From Candidatus Nanopelagicaceae bacterium (GTDB taxonomy: Bacteria > Actinomycetota > Actinomycetes > Nanopelagicales > Nanopelagicaceae): a stretch of DNA of 8,822 nucleotides. A model generated the notes under the pieces. The model saw only the letters and a list, made by a program, of their open reading frames with translations, was not told the DNA's origin and made no database searches. The stretch spans positions 1 to 8,822 of the forward strand of contig CANLFL010000025.1 in the NCBI GenBank assembly GCA_947489825.1. Direction: 5' to 3'. Position 1 is the stretch's first letter; the number at the start of each line of letters is the position of its first letter. This document shows positions 1 to 7,874 of the stretch, in pieces. The position numbers and the translations under genes are program-made.

Positions 1-1
1 G

Positions 2-1297
2 GAAAATCGCATTGCTCCAACACTCGAGCGAATCAGTGCTCTTGTTGATGCACTCGGTGAGCCTCAGTTGTCATATCCCACAATTCATATTGGTGGCACC
101 AACGGTAAAACCACAACATCTCGAATGATCGATTCACTTTTATTCTCAATGGGTTTACGTACAGGTCGATTCACAAGTCCGCATTTAGAGACATACCGCG
201 AAAGAATTGCAATCAATGGTGAGCCAATAGATCCTAAGGATTTGATATTTGCATATAACGATATCGCTGCTTACTTCGACTTTATTGATTCTAAATTTGA
301 AAACCCGATTAGCTTCTTTGAAGCAATAACCGCTATAGCTTTCTCCGCTTTTGCAGAACATCCAATAGATATTGGTGTCATCGAAGTTGGTATGGGCGGT
401 GAGTGGGATGCGACAAATGTTGTAAAGGCCGATGTCAGCGTGATTACTCCGATTGGCTTTGACCATATGGAATACCTTGGGAACTCCCTAGTTGAAATCG
501 CACAGACTAAGGCGGGAATCATTAAAGAAGGTGGATTTGCAGTGCTTTCACAGCAAGTTCCGGAAGTTGCTGTTGAGTTACTGCGAAAGGCGGCTGAGGT
601 CGGAGCAGATGTCGCACGAGAGGGAGTGGAATATTCACTTCTCTCGCGTGCAGTGGCAGTAGGTGGACAGCTCATCACGATCCAAGGACTCAAGGGTGTC
701 TACGACGATATTTTCATTCCGCTACATGGAAAGCATCAGGCATCTAATGCCGCTGCGGCTCTAGTGGCAGTTGAAATTTTCTTCGGAGAAAATGACCTCG
801 ATATAGACGCTGTGCGTGAAGGCTTCGCCAACGTACGCTCACCTGGACGCTGCGAGGTAATCCATCGCGATCCGACCTTTATTCTGGACGCTGCCCATAA
901 TCCTCATGGCAGCCTGGCGCTCCTTGAAACAATCACTTCTGAGTTCACCTTCGATGAAATCATCGGTGTCATCGGTGTGATGGCAGATAAGGATGCAAGA
1001 GGAATTCTTGAGAACTTTGAAAAATTTATGGATACGATCATTGTCACAAAGAATTCATCACACCGAGCTATGGAAGTTGCCAATCTTGAGTTACTTGCTA
1101 TTGAGGTTTTCGGAGCAGATCGAGTTTTCTCTGCAGAGAATCTAGATGCAGCGCTGGAGAAGGCGATTAAAGATGCAGTGCGTCCGTTAAGTGATGACAC
1201 ACTTGTAATTATTGTCACAGGTTCTGTTGTGACGGTAGGCGAAGCGCGGACATATCTCAACAGGAGATTTAAGAAAGTTGTGGAGGAAGAAGCATGA
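2..1297 (+). CDS. folC: Folylpolyglutamate synthase / dihydrofolate synthase (5'-truncated by window edge)
   Basis: Cytoplasmic ATP-dependent ligase of the Mur-ligase-like FolC family. It adds glutamate to tetrahydrofolates and, in many bacteria, also makes dihydrofolate from dihydropteroate. The frame is open from base 2, and its first codons (ENRIAPTLERISALVDALGE) match the FolC N-terminus, so the true start lies outside the window and the TTG at 68 is internal. Visible are 431 residues; about 10-30 are probably missing. Seen, numbered from base 2: the ATP P-loop GGTNGKT at 31-37, the central GFDHMEYLGNS and KAGIIKEG motifs, DAAHNPHG at the start of the C-terminal domain, and a C-terminal VTGSVVTVGEAR. 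Its stop overlaps the next start as ATGA. Whether it has one or both activities cannot be read from the sequence. Family call is very secure. Confidence 0.96.
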   Translation, partial: ENRIAPTLERISALVDALGEPQLSYPTIHIGGTNGKTTTSRMIDSLLFSMGLRTGRFTSPHLETYRERIAINGEPIDPKDLIFAYNDIAAYFDFIDSKFENPISFFEAITAIAFSAFAEHPIDIGVIEVGMGGEWDATNVVKADVSVITPIGFDHMEYLGNSLVEIAQTKAGIIKEGGFAVLSQQVPEVAVELLRKAAEVGADVAREGVEYSLLSRAVAVGGQLITIQGLKGVYDDIFIPLHGKHQASNAAAALVAVEIFFGENDLDIDAVREGFANVRSPGRCEVIHRDPTFILDAAHNPHGSLALLETITSEFTFDEIIGVIGVMADKDARGILENFEKFMDTIIVTKNSSHRAMEVANLELLAIEVFGADRVFSAENLDAALEKAIKDAVRPLSDDTLVIIVTGSVVTVGEARTYLNRRFKKVVEEEA

Positions 1298-1629
1298 AAG
1301 TTCTCGGAAGCGCAGTTCTCACGATGGAAGTTTTTGTAATGGGCTTTGCAATGCTTTTGGCAAAAGATATTCACGAACCTGCAACGATCATCTATGGCTT
1401 TGCTTTCATGCTCGTGACCATTGCAACAGTCCGATTGCTCAAGAAGAGAATCGGCTGGATCATCGGTTCAATTCTCCAGTTCGCACTCATGGCCTATAGC
1501 GTCGTCGTCCCGGCTATGGCGATCGTGAATTTGATTTTTATGGCCCTTTGGGTGGCGGCCATAATCGTGGGGCGTAAGGGTGAGGCCGCGCGCGCAGCTT
1601 TGCTGTCGCAAGGGCCTCCAAAACCCTAA
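1294..1629 (+). CDS. DUF4233 family small membrane protein
   Basis: A 111-residue hydrophobic protein of unknown function matching the actinobacterial DUF4233 family, whose members usually sit between folC and ndk as here. It shows about four membrane segments (roughly residues 5-23, 30-48, 53-72 and 74-92). Basic residues (RLLKKR) lie between segments 2 and 3, and a basic, Ala/Pro-containing tail (GRKGEAARAA) follows segment 4. The ATG overlaps the folC stop as ATGA, and a strong Shine-Dalgarno GGAGGA at 1282-1287 lies 6 nt upstream, which fixes the start and implies coupled translation with folC. No catalytic motif is apparent. The conserved location suggests a housekeeping or envelope-related role, but that is inference. 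The stop codon overlaps the putative -10 region of ndk. Confidence 0.85.
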   Translation: MKVLGSAVLTMEVFVMGFAMLLAKDIHEPATIIYGFAFMLVTIATVRLLKKRIGWIIGSILQFALMAYSVVVPAMAIVNLIFMALWVAAIIVGRKGEAARAALLSQGPPKP

Positions 1630-1641
1630 TACACTAGCGCT
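1627..1641 (+). promoter_or_regulatory. Candidate -10 box for a leaderless ndk transcript
   Basis: TACACT at 1630-1635 fits the actinobacterial TANNNT -10 consensus and lies exactly 6 nt before the GTG start of ndk. Transcription could therefore begin at or very near the start codon. The overlapping TAATAC (1627-1632) is an alternative box. No convincing -35 hexamer is seen at 16-18 nt spacing. No Shine-Dalgarno precedes ndk, which agrees with leaderless translation, a common mode in Actinobacteria. This is a sequence-pattern inference. Confidence 0.45.
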
Positions 1642-2064
1642 GTGAAAATCGAGCAAACCCTTATCCTTGTAAAGCCTGATGGCGTTTCGCGAGGACTTGT
1701 TGGTGAAATCATCGCCCGCATAGAAGCAAAGGGATATGCGATTGCAAATCTTAAGCTGATGCAGGCAGATCGCGCTCTTCTCGAACGACATTACGCAGAG
1801 CATCAAGGCAAGCCATTCTTTGAACCGCTTGTTGAATTTATGCTCTCAGGTCCGATCGTTGCAATCATTGCAGAGGGTCAGCGAGTAATTGAAGGTTTTA
1901 GATCTCTTGCAGGTGCTACAGATCCAACTGTTGCAGCCCCTGGAACTATTCGTGGAGATCTTGCACGTGATCAAGGAACAAAAGTGCAACAAAATCTTGT
2001 TCATGGTTCTGACTCACCAGAGTCAGCCGCCCGTGAAATAGCAATCTTCTTCGAAGGGAAGTAA
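1642..2064 (+). CDS. ndk: Nucleoside diphosphate kinase
   Basis: Cytoplasmic enzyme that moves the gamma-phosphate of ATP onto NDPs and dNDPs through a phosphohistidine, balancing NTP and dNTP pools. The 140-residue length is normal for the family. Seen: LVKPDG with nucleotide-binding Lys11, Arg87 in the [12 protein letters not shown] segment, GTIRGDLA (101-108), Asn118, and the active-site His121 in the signature [20 protein letters not shown]. The start is GTG, chosen because the protein begins right before the conserved first strand ([13 protein letters not shown]) and because a TANNNT box is positioned for a leaderless message; no Shine-Dalgarno is present. It lies 12 nt after the DUF4233 gene and directly abuts mreB with no intervening base, so it may also be co-transcribed with both neighbours. 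Confidence 0.97.
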   Translation: MKIEQTLILVKPDGVSRGLVGEIIARIEAKGYAIANLKLMQADRALLERHYAEHQGKPFFEPLVEFMLSGPIVAIIAEGQRVIEGFRSLAGATDPTVAAPGTIRGDLARDQGTKVQQNLVHGSDSPESAAREIAIFFEGK

Positions 2065-3096
2065 ATGAGCCTCAGAACATCTTTCGTCGGTCGCGATATG
2101 GCGATTGATCTTGGAACAGCAAACACGCTCGTCTATGTGCGTGGACGTGGAATTGTTCTCAATGAACCTTCAGTAGTTGCAGTCAATCAAGATACTGGGG
2201 CAGTTCTTGCAATCGGAACAGAAGCAAAGCTGATGATCGGTCGCACCCCTGGCAATATCGTTGCAATTCGTCCACTTAAAGATGGTGTGATCGCAGATTT
2301 TGATACAACCGCTCGTATGCTCAAGCACTTTATCCGTAAGGTTCATGGTCGACGCGTTCTTGCAAAGCCACGCCTTGTGATCTGTGTTCCTTCAGGAATT
2401 ACTGGCGTTGAGCAGCGCGCTGTAACAGAAGCTGGTTACGATGCTGGTGCACGTAAGGTGTACATCATTGAAGAACCTATGGCTGCAGCAATTGGGGCAG
2501 GCCTTCCAATCCACGAACCAACCGGAAACATGGTTGTCGATATCGGTGGCGGAACAACAGAAGTTGCTGTGATTTCACTCGGTGGAATCGTGACCGCACT
2601 CTCTATCCGCGTCGGTGGCGATAAGCTCGATCAAGCCATTATTGACTGGGTAAAGCGTGAATATTCACTCCTGCTTGGTGAGCGCACAGCAGAAGAGATC
2701 AAGATGGCTATCGGTTCTGCATATGTTCTACCAGATGAGAAAGATGCCGAAATTCGTGGTCGCGATCTTGCAACAGGACTTCCAAAGACAATTATTGTTA
2801 CGGCGGCTGAGATTCGTAAGGCGCTCGATGAGCCAGTGAAGGCGATCGTTGCAGCCGTTAAGAACACTCTCGATAAGTGTCCGCCAGAGCTTTCATCGGA
2901 TCTTATTAATCGCGGAATCGTTCTTACAGGTGGCGGTGCGCTACTCAAGGGTCTCGACGAGCGTCTTCGTCGCGAAACTGGAATGCCAATTCACGTAGCT
3001 GAGCATGCACTAGATGCAGTCGTTGAAGGTTCAGGTAAATGTATAGAAGAGTTCGAGGCACTTGAAAAGGTCTTGATCTCAGAACCACGTCGATAG
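2065..3096 (+). CDS. mreB: Rod shape-determining actin homologue MreB
   Basis: Bacterial actin of the elongasome. It binds ATP, polymerises on the inner face of the membrane and guides the MreC/MreD/RodA/PBP2 wall-synthesis complex. At 343 residues it has normal length. Actin-fold motifs in order: phosphate-1 DLGTANT (15-21), connect-1 EEPMAAA (136-142), phosphate-2 DIGGGTTE (159-166) and the adenosine motif GIVLTGGG (284-291). The conserved [22 protein letters not shown] stretch, in which the canonical RTPGNI is intact, points to MreB rather than the Mbl or MreBH paralogues. The ATG follows the ndk stop immediately; AAGGGA at 2054-2059, inside the ndk 3' end, is a well-spaced ribosome binding site. 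It leads the mreBCD-mrdA-rodA cluster. No promoter specific to mreB is evident, so it probably shares the ndk transcript. Confidence 0.98.
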   Translation: MSLRTSFVGRDMAIDLGTANTLVYVRGRGIVLNEPSVVAVNQDTGAVLAIGTEAKLMIGRTPGNIVAIRPLKDGVIADFDTTARMLKHFIRKVHGRRVLAKPRLVICVPSGITGVEQRAVTEAGYDAGARKVYIIEEPMAAAIGAGLPIHEPTGNMVVDIGGGTTEVAVISLGGIVTALSIRVGGDKLDQAIIDWVKREYSLLLGERTAEEIKMAIGSAYVLPDEKDAEIRGRDLATGLPKTIIVTAAEIRKALDEPVKAIVAAVKNTLDKCPPELSSDLINRGIVLTGGGALLKGLDERLRRETGMPIHVAEHALDAVVEGSGKCIEEFEALEKVLISEPRR

Positions 3097-3107
3097 GCTG
3101 CTAGGTC

Positions 3108-4049
3108 ATGGCGCGCGGCGGGGATAACCGCGGGCGTTTACTGCTCATCATCCTAGTTATTACATCACTATTTCTGATCACCCTTGATCTGCGCGGTGTT
3201 TCAGTAATTGGCGGATTAAAGACAGGAACACAGAGCGTGCTGAGCCCAGTACAAAACGTGGGATCGATAGTTCTTTCACCGGTACGTAATTTCTTCTCAG
3301 ATATCATTCATCTTGGTCGCACTCGATCAGAGATGGAAGCTCTGCGTGAGGAGAATGGAAAACTTCTGACTCAATTGCGTGAGCGCCGCAGTATTGATGC
3401 ACAACTTGAGCAACTTCAAGGAACTTTAGATCTTGCTGGTAAGGCTGAATTTAAAGTTGTAAATGCACGAGTGATTTCACAAGGTGCGACCACATCATTT
3501 ACTCAAACAATTACTATTGATGCCGGTTCAGATAATGGAATAAAGCCAAATATGACGGTTATTAATTCTTATGGGCTGATCGGAGTTGTAAAGACTGTTT
3601 ACCCAAGTAGTGCACTCATTTCATTAACATCAGATCCCTCCTTCCGTATTGGTGTTCGCGTGGCCGGAAGTCAGCAGATTGGAATACTTTCCGGGCAAGG
3701 CACTCGTAAAGGTGTTCTCCAACTTCTTGATAACCAATCGACGATTAAAGTAGGCGACATTCTTGTCGCTCGTGGAAGTGTCAATAACCGACCATTTGTC
3801 CCGGGAGTTCCTGTGGGTGAAGTGACCTCAGTTGATAATGCAGCAGGTGCGGTGACCCAGACCGCAGATGTTCGATTCTTCGCAAATTTTTCAGCAATTT
3901 CAGTCGTCAGTGTTGTTCTGAAGGGGCCGGATGTAGATCCACGTGACGCATTGATCCCCACAAAACCGGTACCAACTCCGGTACCAACAGTCACTGTCTT
4001 TGTGACTCCAAGTCAATCGCCATCACCGAATGCAGCTGGCTCTAATTAA
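3108..4049 (+). CDS. mreC: Rod shape-determining protein MreC
   Basis: Single-pass elongasome protein whose extracytoplasmic part binds and activates PBP2 and links MreB/MreD to it. Its 313 residues show a short basic cytoplasmic N-terminus, a membrane helix (about 10-27, LLLIILVITSLFLITLDL), a predicted coiled coil (about 65-105, with EMEALREENGKLLTQL) and the beta-rich core (about 115-270) with the family pattern TITIDAGSDNGIKPNMTVIN followed by YGLIGVV. The C-terminal tail of about 30 residues is rich in Pro, Thr and Ser (PVPTPVPT) and looks disordered. The ATG lies 11 nt after mreB. Its ribosome binding site is weak (AGG at 3095-3097, overlapping the mreB stop), suggesting coupling to mreB. 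The stop codon shares one base with the mreD start (TAATG). Confidence 0.95.
   Translation: MARGGDNRGRLLLIILVITSLFLITLDLRGVSVIGGLKTGTQSVLSPVQNVGSIVLSPVRNFFSDIIHLGRTRSEMEALREENGKLLTQLRERRSIDAQLEQLQGTLDLAGKAEFKVVNARVISQGATTSFTQTITIDAGSDNGIKPNMTVINSYGLIGVVKTVYPSSALISLTSDPSFRIGVRVAGSQQIGILSGQGTRKGVLQLLDNQSTIKVGDILVARGSVNNRPFVPGVPVGEVTSVDNAAGAVTQTADVRFFANFSAISVVSVVLKGPDVDPRDALIPTKPVPTPVPTVTVFVTPSQSPSPNAAGSN
3966..3989 (+). repeat. Two-copy 12-nt tandem repeat in the mreC tail
   Basis: CCGGTACCAACT at 3966-3977 is followed directly by CCGGTACCAACA at 3978-3989, 11 of 12 bases identical and in frame, coding PVPT twice. It lies in the low-complexity Pro/Thr tail of MreC. The near-identity at wobble positions suggests a recent slippage duplication, so tail length may differ between relatives. 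Confidence 0.85.
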
Positions 4050-4570
4050 TGTCCACTCGCAAGATTTCTCTATCAGCGCTTCTCTTTCTCGTGGTCTATG
4101 TCGTTCAGGAAGCGCTCGTTACTCAATTACATATCGCTGGCGGCGGATTCTCTCTCTTTCTCATCTTTGCTCTTTTGTGGGCAGCGCTCTCAACTCCTGA
4201 TATCGGAGCGCTAACGGGATTTGTAGCTGGCTTTCTGATCGATCTTTCTCAGAGCACAAACGGGGCGGTAGGTCAGTGGACCTTTGTTCTTATTCTGGTG
4301 GGCTTTGGTATCTCATACCTCGGCCTTGGATATGAAAATGTACGAATGAATCCCTTCACAATCACACTTTTGGTCACGAGCACTGTTGTCGTCGCACGAG
4401 TGATGTATGTGCTTCTCTCATTGTTACTTGGCGAAGAAGTCGGAAGCTTTACATCGATCATTACCTCACTCTTTATTGGCGCGCTCTGGTCTGCTGCAAT
4501 CGTTCCAATCTTGATGCCTTTAGTTGCTCGAGCTTATGACTTCATTGATGATTCAAGGCATCGGCTATGA
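4049..4570 (+). CDS. mreD: Rod shape-determining membrane protein MreD
   Basis: Polytopic membrane partner of MreC in the elongasome; it tempers or positions the MreC-PBP2 interaction. At 173 residues it has typical length and about five to six hydrophobic segments covering most of the chain. Family features include an N-terminal helix followed by QEALVTQLHI, the region FLIDLSQSTNGAVGQWTF after the second or third segment, and a short charged C-terminus (DFIDDSRHRL). MreD is poorly conserved, so the call rests on length, hydrophobic pattern, these segments and its position between mreC and mrdA. The ATG overlaps the mreC stop by one base and has no Shine-Dalgarno, so translation is probably coupled to termination on mreC. 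It overlaps mrdA by 4 bases. Confidence 0.92.
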   Translation: MSTRKISLSALLFLVVYVVQEALVTQLHIAGGGFSLFLIFALLWAALSTPDIGALTGFVAGFLIDLSQSTNGAVGQWTFVLILVGFGISYLGLGYENVRMNPFTITLLVTSTVVVARVMYVLLSLLLGEEVGSFTSIITSLFIGALWSAAIVPILMPLVARAYDFIDDSRHRL

Positions 4571-6663
4571 ATCTTCGCTCACGCCTAAGCCTTCTTGTTA
4601 TTCAAATCTTTATTATCTCTCTCATGGCCGCCTTACTTGGTCGCCTCTTCTATCTGCAGGTCGCGGCAGCGCCGAGATATAAGGATGCAGCAATCTCTAT
4701 TCAAAGCAGAGATGTAGTAACACCTGCAACTCGTGGGTTGATTGTGGATTCTTCAGGAGTTCCTCTTGCACTTAATAAGGTGGGAGTTGCAATCACCGTT
4801 GATCGCACCACAATTGATAAGCAAGAAGATAAGGGTGAGGCGGTTCTTAGATCGCTGGCTCAACTACTGGGTCTTAACTATGTAGATATTTTTCAACGCA
4901 CCAGACTCTGTGGAGAACTCGAAAAGGGTAAGCGTGCAGGATGTTGGACAGGTTCACGTTTTCAACCAATTCCAATTACGAAGGATGCTGACCCGACTCT
5001 TGCTCTCCAAATAGTCGAACGTTCAGATCGATTCCCTGGAGTTGATGCTGAACCAATTGCAATTCGATTCTATCCGGCAAATGCTGGAGCTAATGCGGCT
5101 CATCTTCTCGGATATATAGGTCCACTGACTGAAGGAGATCTGGCGGGAGATAACGGCCGAAGTTACTTTAGATCTGAATCGATTGGTAAAGCCGGACTTG
5201 AAGTTCAGTACGATGAATTTTTAAGAGGTACCCCCGGAATTAAGACCGTGATAGTTGATCGTAAAGAAGCTGTCACAAGAACGGGCAAAGTCACAAACCC
5301 AGTAGGTGGAAACCACGTTGTGACAAGTATTGATGCCCGACTTCAAGCGGCGAGTGAAAAAGCGTTAGCCGCTGCAGTCGCACGCTCTCGTGCCAGTGGT
5401 TATCGAGCAGATGGTGGCGCAGCGGTTGTGATGGATATCGTTACAGGACGTATTCTGGCACTTGCGTCTTACCCAACATATGACCCGAATGCTTTTGAAC
5501 GAGGATTAACTGTCAAGCAAGCGAGTGATCTCTATTCTGAAGAAGCTGGAGTGCCAGCACTTTCTCGTGCGCTGCAAGGTCTATTTGCGCCAGCTTCTAC
5601 ATTCAAATCTGTTTCGGTTGTTGCCGCCGCAAACGCCGGCTATGACCTTAATTCAAGTTATGACTGTCCATCCGAATATCAGGTTGGAACTCGCGCATTC
5701 CAGAACTTCGAAAGTAAGTCTCAAGGTCGTCTCTCACTCAAAAAGGCGATTGCTGTTTCTTGCGACACGATCTGGTACAAAATAGCCTTTGCTGAGTGGC
5801 TTAAAGACGGTGGATTAAGACCAAAAGCCAATCCAAATGATTACTTCTTTAAGGCCGCCGAAGGATTTCAAATTGGTCAGAAGACAGGGATTGACCTTCC
5901 ATCGGAATCTTCCGGGCGCCTGGCCAATCGTGAGTGGCGTAAATCTTGGTATGAAGAGAATAAAGATTTCTATTGCAACTATAAGGAGCGAGCTTCAAAG
6001 GCTCAACAGACAGCTTTTCTCATTGAGCTGGCACGTGAGAACTGTCTAGATGGAGACAAGATCCGTGCCGGTGATGCTGTTAACTTCTCAATTGGTCAAG
6101 GCGATACCGTTATTACACCTTTGAAGTTGGCGCAGATGTATGCCGCAATCGGTAACGGTGGCACGATTTGGAAACCAACTATCGGTAAGGCAATCGTGAC
6201 AACAGATGGTGAAATTATCCAGACAATGGAGCCTGAGAAGCTAGGAACGATACCTGCAACAAAAGCGACAATTGAATTTCTAGAGGCAGCGCTACGAGAA
6301 GTAGTAACGAGTGGAACCGGTGCTGGTGCCTTTGCTGGCTTCCCAATCGCTGTCAGCGGAAAAACGGGAACTGCTCAAGTCTTTGGTAAAAATGCAAACG
6401 GAACTCTCAAGAGTGACACATCTTGGTTTGCCTCCTATGCACCAACTGAGAAGCCACGTTTTGCTGTTGTCATGATGGTCTCTCAAGGTGGCTTTGGTTC
6501 TTCTTCATCTGGTGTCGGAGTTCGACAAATTTACGAAACCCTCTTTGGCGTGATGGGATCCAAGGTCGTTCCCGGTGCGGCGATCTACCCTGAAGGCAAA
6601 CCGCCCGTGAAATTACCTAAGATCTCTCCTGCGACGAAGGTAAAGGAGATGCCATTAGCTTGA
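4567..6663 (+). CDS. mrdA: Penicillin-binding protein 2 (elongasome D,D-transpeptidase)
   Basis: Class B PBP that cross-links peptidoglycan during lateral growth as the partner of RodA. Its 698 residues comprise a short cytoplasmic tip, one membrane helix (about 8-32, ending GRLFYLQV), a dimerisation/pedestal domain (about 40-240) and a transpeptidase domain (about 275-655). Catalytic motifs: STFK with nucleophile Ser344 and Lys347; SCD at 398-400, the SxD form commonly seen in PBP2 instead of SxN; and KTG at 599-601. All six cysteines (115, 126, 367, 399, 470, 493) lie outside the membrane. The region 470-493 looks like an insertion between the second and third motifs, compared with E. coli PBP2. 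The ATG overlaps the mreD stop as ATGA, with AAGG at 4555-4558 as ribosome binding site. Confusion with division PBP3 is unlikely given the mreBCD-rodA context. Confidence 0.96.
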   Translation: MNLRSRLSLLVIQIFIISLMAALLGRLFYLQVAAAPRYKDAAISIQSRDVVTPATRGLIVDSSGVPLALNKVGVAITVDRTTIDKQEDKGEAVLRSLAQLLGLNYVDIFQRTRLCGELEKGKRAGCWTGSRFQPIPITKDADPTLALQIVERSDRFPGVDAEPIAIRFYPANAGANAAHLLGYIGPLTEGDLAGDNGRSYFRSESIGKAGLEVQYDEFLRGTPGIKTVIVDRKEAVTRTGKVTNPVGGNHVVTSIDARLQAASEKALAAAVARSRASGYRADGGAAVVMDIVTGRILALASYPTYDPNAFERGLTVKQASDLYSEEAGVPALSRALQGLFAPASTFKSVSVVAAANAGYDLNSSYDCPSEYQVGTRAFQNFESKSQGRLSLKKAIAVSCDTIWYKIAFAEWLKDGGLRPKANPNDYFFKAAEGFQIGQKTGIDLPSESSGRLANREWRKSWYEENKDFYCNYKERASKAQQTAFLIELARENCLDGDKIRAGDAVNFSIGQGDTVITPLKLAQMYAAIGNGGTIWKPTIGKAIVTTDGEIIQTMEPEKLGTIPATKATIEFLEAALREVVTSGTGAGAFAGFPIAVSGKTGTAQVFGKNANGTLKSDTSWFASYAPTEKPRFAVVMMVSQGGFGSSSSGVGVRQIYETLFGVMGSKVVPGAAIYPEGKPPVKLPKISPATKVKEMPLA
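6642..6648 (+). promoter_or_regulatory. Ribosome binding site for rodA (supports a TTG start)
   Basis: AAAGGAG at 6642-6648, inside the 3' end of mrdA, is a near-ideal Shine-Dalgarno. It lies 11 nt before TTG (6660), the only standard start codon near the conserved rodA N-terminus. An in-frame ATT at 6654 has tighter spacing (5 nt) but ATT is a very rare start. The site therefore favours TTG with a slightly long spacer. Confidence 0.65.
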
Positions 6664-7814
6664 TTAGTCAGCGCCAAGGATTCCGTCGCACCCGAACCAC
6701 TCATTCATTTTGGGGCTTTGATCCCATTCTTACTCTTGCCGTCGGTCTACTTCTCTTTCTCGGAACCTTATTGGTCTATGCCGCAACACGTGATTGGTAT
6801 GCAGCAAATGACTTGGACCCGCAGTATTACCTGAAACGTCATGTCATCAATATTGTCATTGGAATATTGCTTGCCTGGGGAACAACTGTCATTGACTATC
6901 GCATGCTCCGTGCTTATACGCCAATAGTCTGGGGGCTTGGAGTCATTGGCCTCACAGCAGTTCTCATCCCAGGTCTTGGTAGCGAAGTAAATGGTGCACA
7001 GGCATGGATTCCACTTCCGGGTGGATTTCAAATTCAGCCGGCAGAGCTATCAAAGATTTCAATTATTGTAGGAATGTCAATGCTCCTGTCCGAGTATCGT
7101 CACGAAAATGATGAACCGACAAGTAGAGATGTAATTCAAGCGCTCTTAATTGCAGCGATTCCAGTGGGGTTGATTTTGCTGCAACCGGATATGGGTACCG
7201 TCTTTATCATTAGCATCTCAGTAGTTGCGATGATTGGTGCATCTGGTGCACCAACCCGTTGGGTAGTTGGGCTACTTCTTGTTGCACTCTTGGGTGGATT
7301 TGGTGCAGCAAAGCTAGGTGTGATCAATGATTACCAGGTGAAGCGACTTCAATCTTTTGTCGATCCCAATGCTGATTCTCAAGGTGCTGGTTATCAACTC
7401 AGACAGGCTCGCATTACTGTGGGCTCTGGAGGATTTCTGGGCACAGGTTTATTTGATGGTCCTCAAACTAGTGGTCGGTTTGTGCCAGAGCAGCAGACAG
7501 ACTTTATCTTTACCGTTGCAGGTGAGCAGTTAGGCTTCCTCGGAAGTGGATTTATTCTGGTCTTATATCTGACGATATTAATGCGAGCTTTCTCCATCGC
7601 ACGAAGATCAACCGATGCCTTTGGTCGACTGGTCTGCGTAGGAGTTCTCAGTTGGTTTGCATTTCAGACCTTTGAAAATATCGGTATGACCCTGGGGTTG
7701 ATGCCGATGACGGGAGTGCCGTTGCCATTCCTTTCTTACGGAGGATCAAGCATGTTCGCCAATATGATCGGATTTGGCCTCCTCCAGAACGTTTACGCTC
7801 GCCAACGTGGCTGA
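6660..7814 (+). CDS. rodA: SEDS peptidoglycan glycosyltransferase RodA
   Basis: Polytopic SEDS-family polymerase that builds glycan strands from lipid II in the elongasome, working with PBP2. It has 384 residues and about ten hydrophobic segments. Seen: the QPAELSK motif with Glu129 and Lys132, matching residues known to be important in RodA; the long extracytoplasmic loop with PEQQTDFIF carrying catalytic Asp281 (equivalent to Asp262 of E. coli); the following VAGEQLG; and the C-terminal SEDS signature NIGMTLGLMPMTGVPLPFLS followed by YGGSS. The context with PBP2 favours RodA over FtsW. It starts with TTG, overlapping the mrdA stop as TTGA, and is preceded by AAAGGAG. The weak initiator may lower RodA output relative to PBP2, which is inference. 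It is the last gene of the elongasome cluster. Confidence 0.96.
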   Translation: MISQRQGFRRTRTTHSFWGFDPILTLAVGLLLFLGTLLVYAATRDWYAANDLDPQYYLKRHVINIVIGILLAWGTTVIDYRMLRAYTPIVWGLGVIGLTAVLIPGLGSEVNGAQAWIPLPGGFQIQPAELSKISIIVGMSMLLSEYRHENDEPTSRDVIQALLIAAIPVGLILLQPDMGTVFIISISVVAMIGASGAPTRWVVGLLLVALLGGFGAAKLGVINDYQVKRLQSFVDPNADSQGAGYQLRQARITVGSGGFLGTGLFDGPQTSGRFVPEQQTDFIFTVAGEQLGFLGSGFILVLYLTILMRAFSIARRSTDAFGRLVCVGVLSWFAFQTFENIGMTLGLMPMTGVPLPFLSYGGSSMFANMIGFGLLQNVYARQRG

Positions 7815-7819
7815 TTCAC

Positions 7820-7860
7820 GCTAATTTAGGAATATTGGCCGTTGATCTGCCATAATTAGC
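7820..7860 (+). other. Imperfect inverted repeat just after rodA
   Basis: GCTAATT (7820-7826) and AATTAGC (7854-7860) are exact complements. Between them TGGC (7836-7839) and GCCA (7849-7852) could form an inner stem. The structure begins 6 nt past the rodA stop, so it could protect the 3' end of the elongasome mRNA or be a processing site. No T-tract follows, so it is not called a terminator. Confidence 0.3.
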
Positions 7861-7874
7861 CAACAGTTCAGCGC

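Noticed and set aside
68..70. TTG as the start codon of folC.
   Set aside because: The frame stays open upstream to the window edge and encodes conserved FolC residues, so the gene starts before the window.
185..693. Minus-strand open frames overlapping folC.
   Set aside because: They lie fully inside a well-conserved folC frame and their translations show no recognisable domain.
3094..3107. TAGGCT at 3094-3099 as a -10 box for an mreC-specific leaderless promoter.
   Set aside because: The 8-nt distance and weak match, with mreC only 11 nt from mreB in a tight operon, make it indistinguishable from chance.
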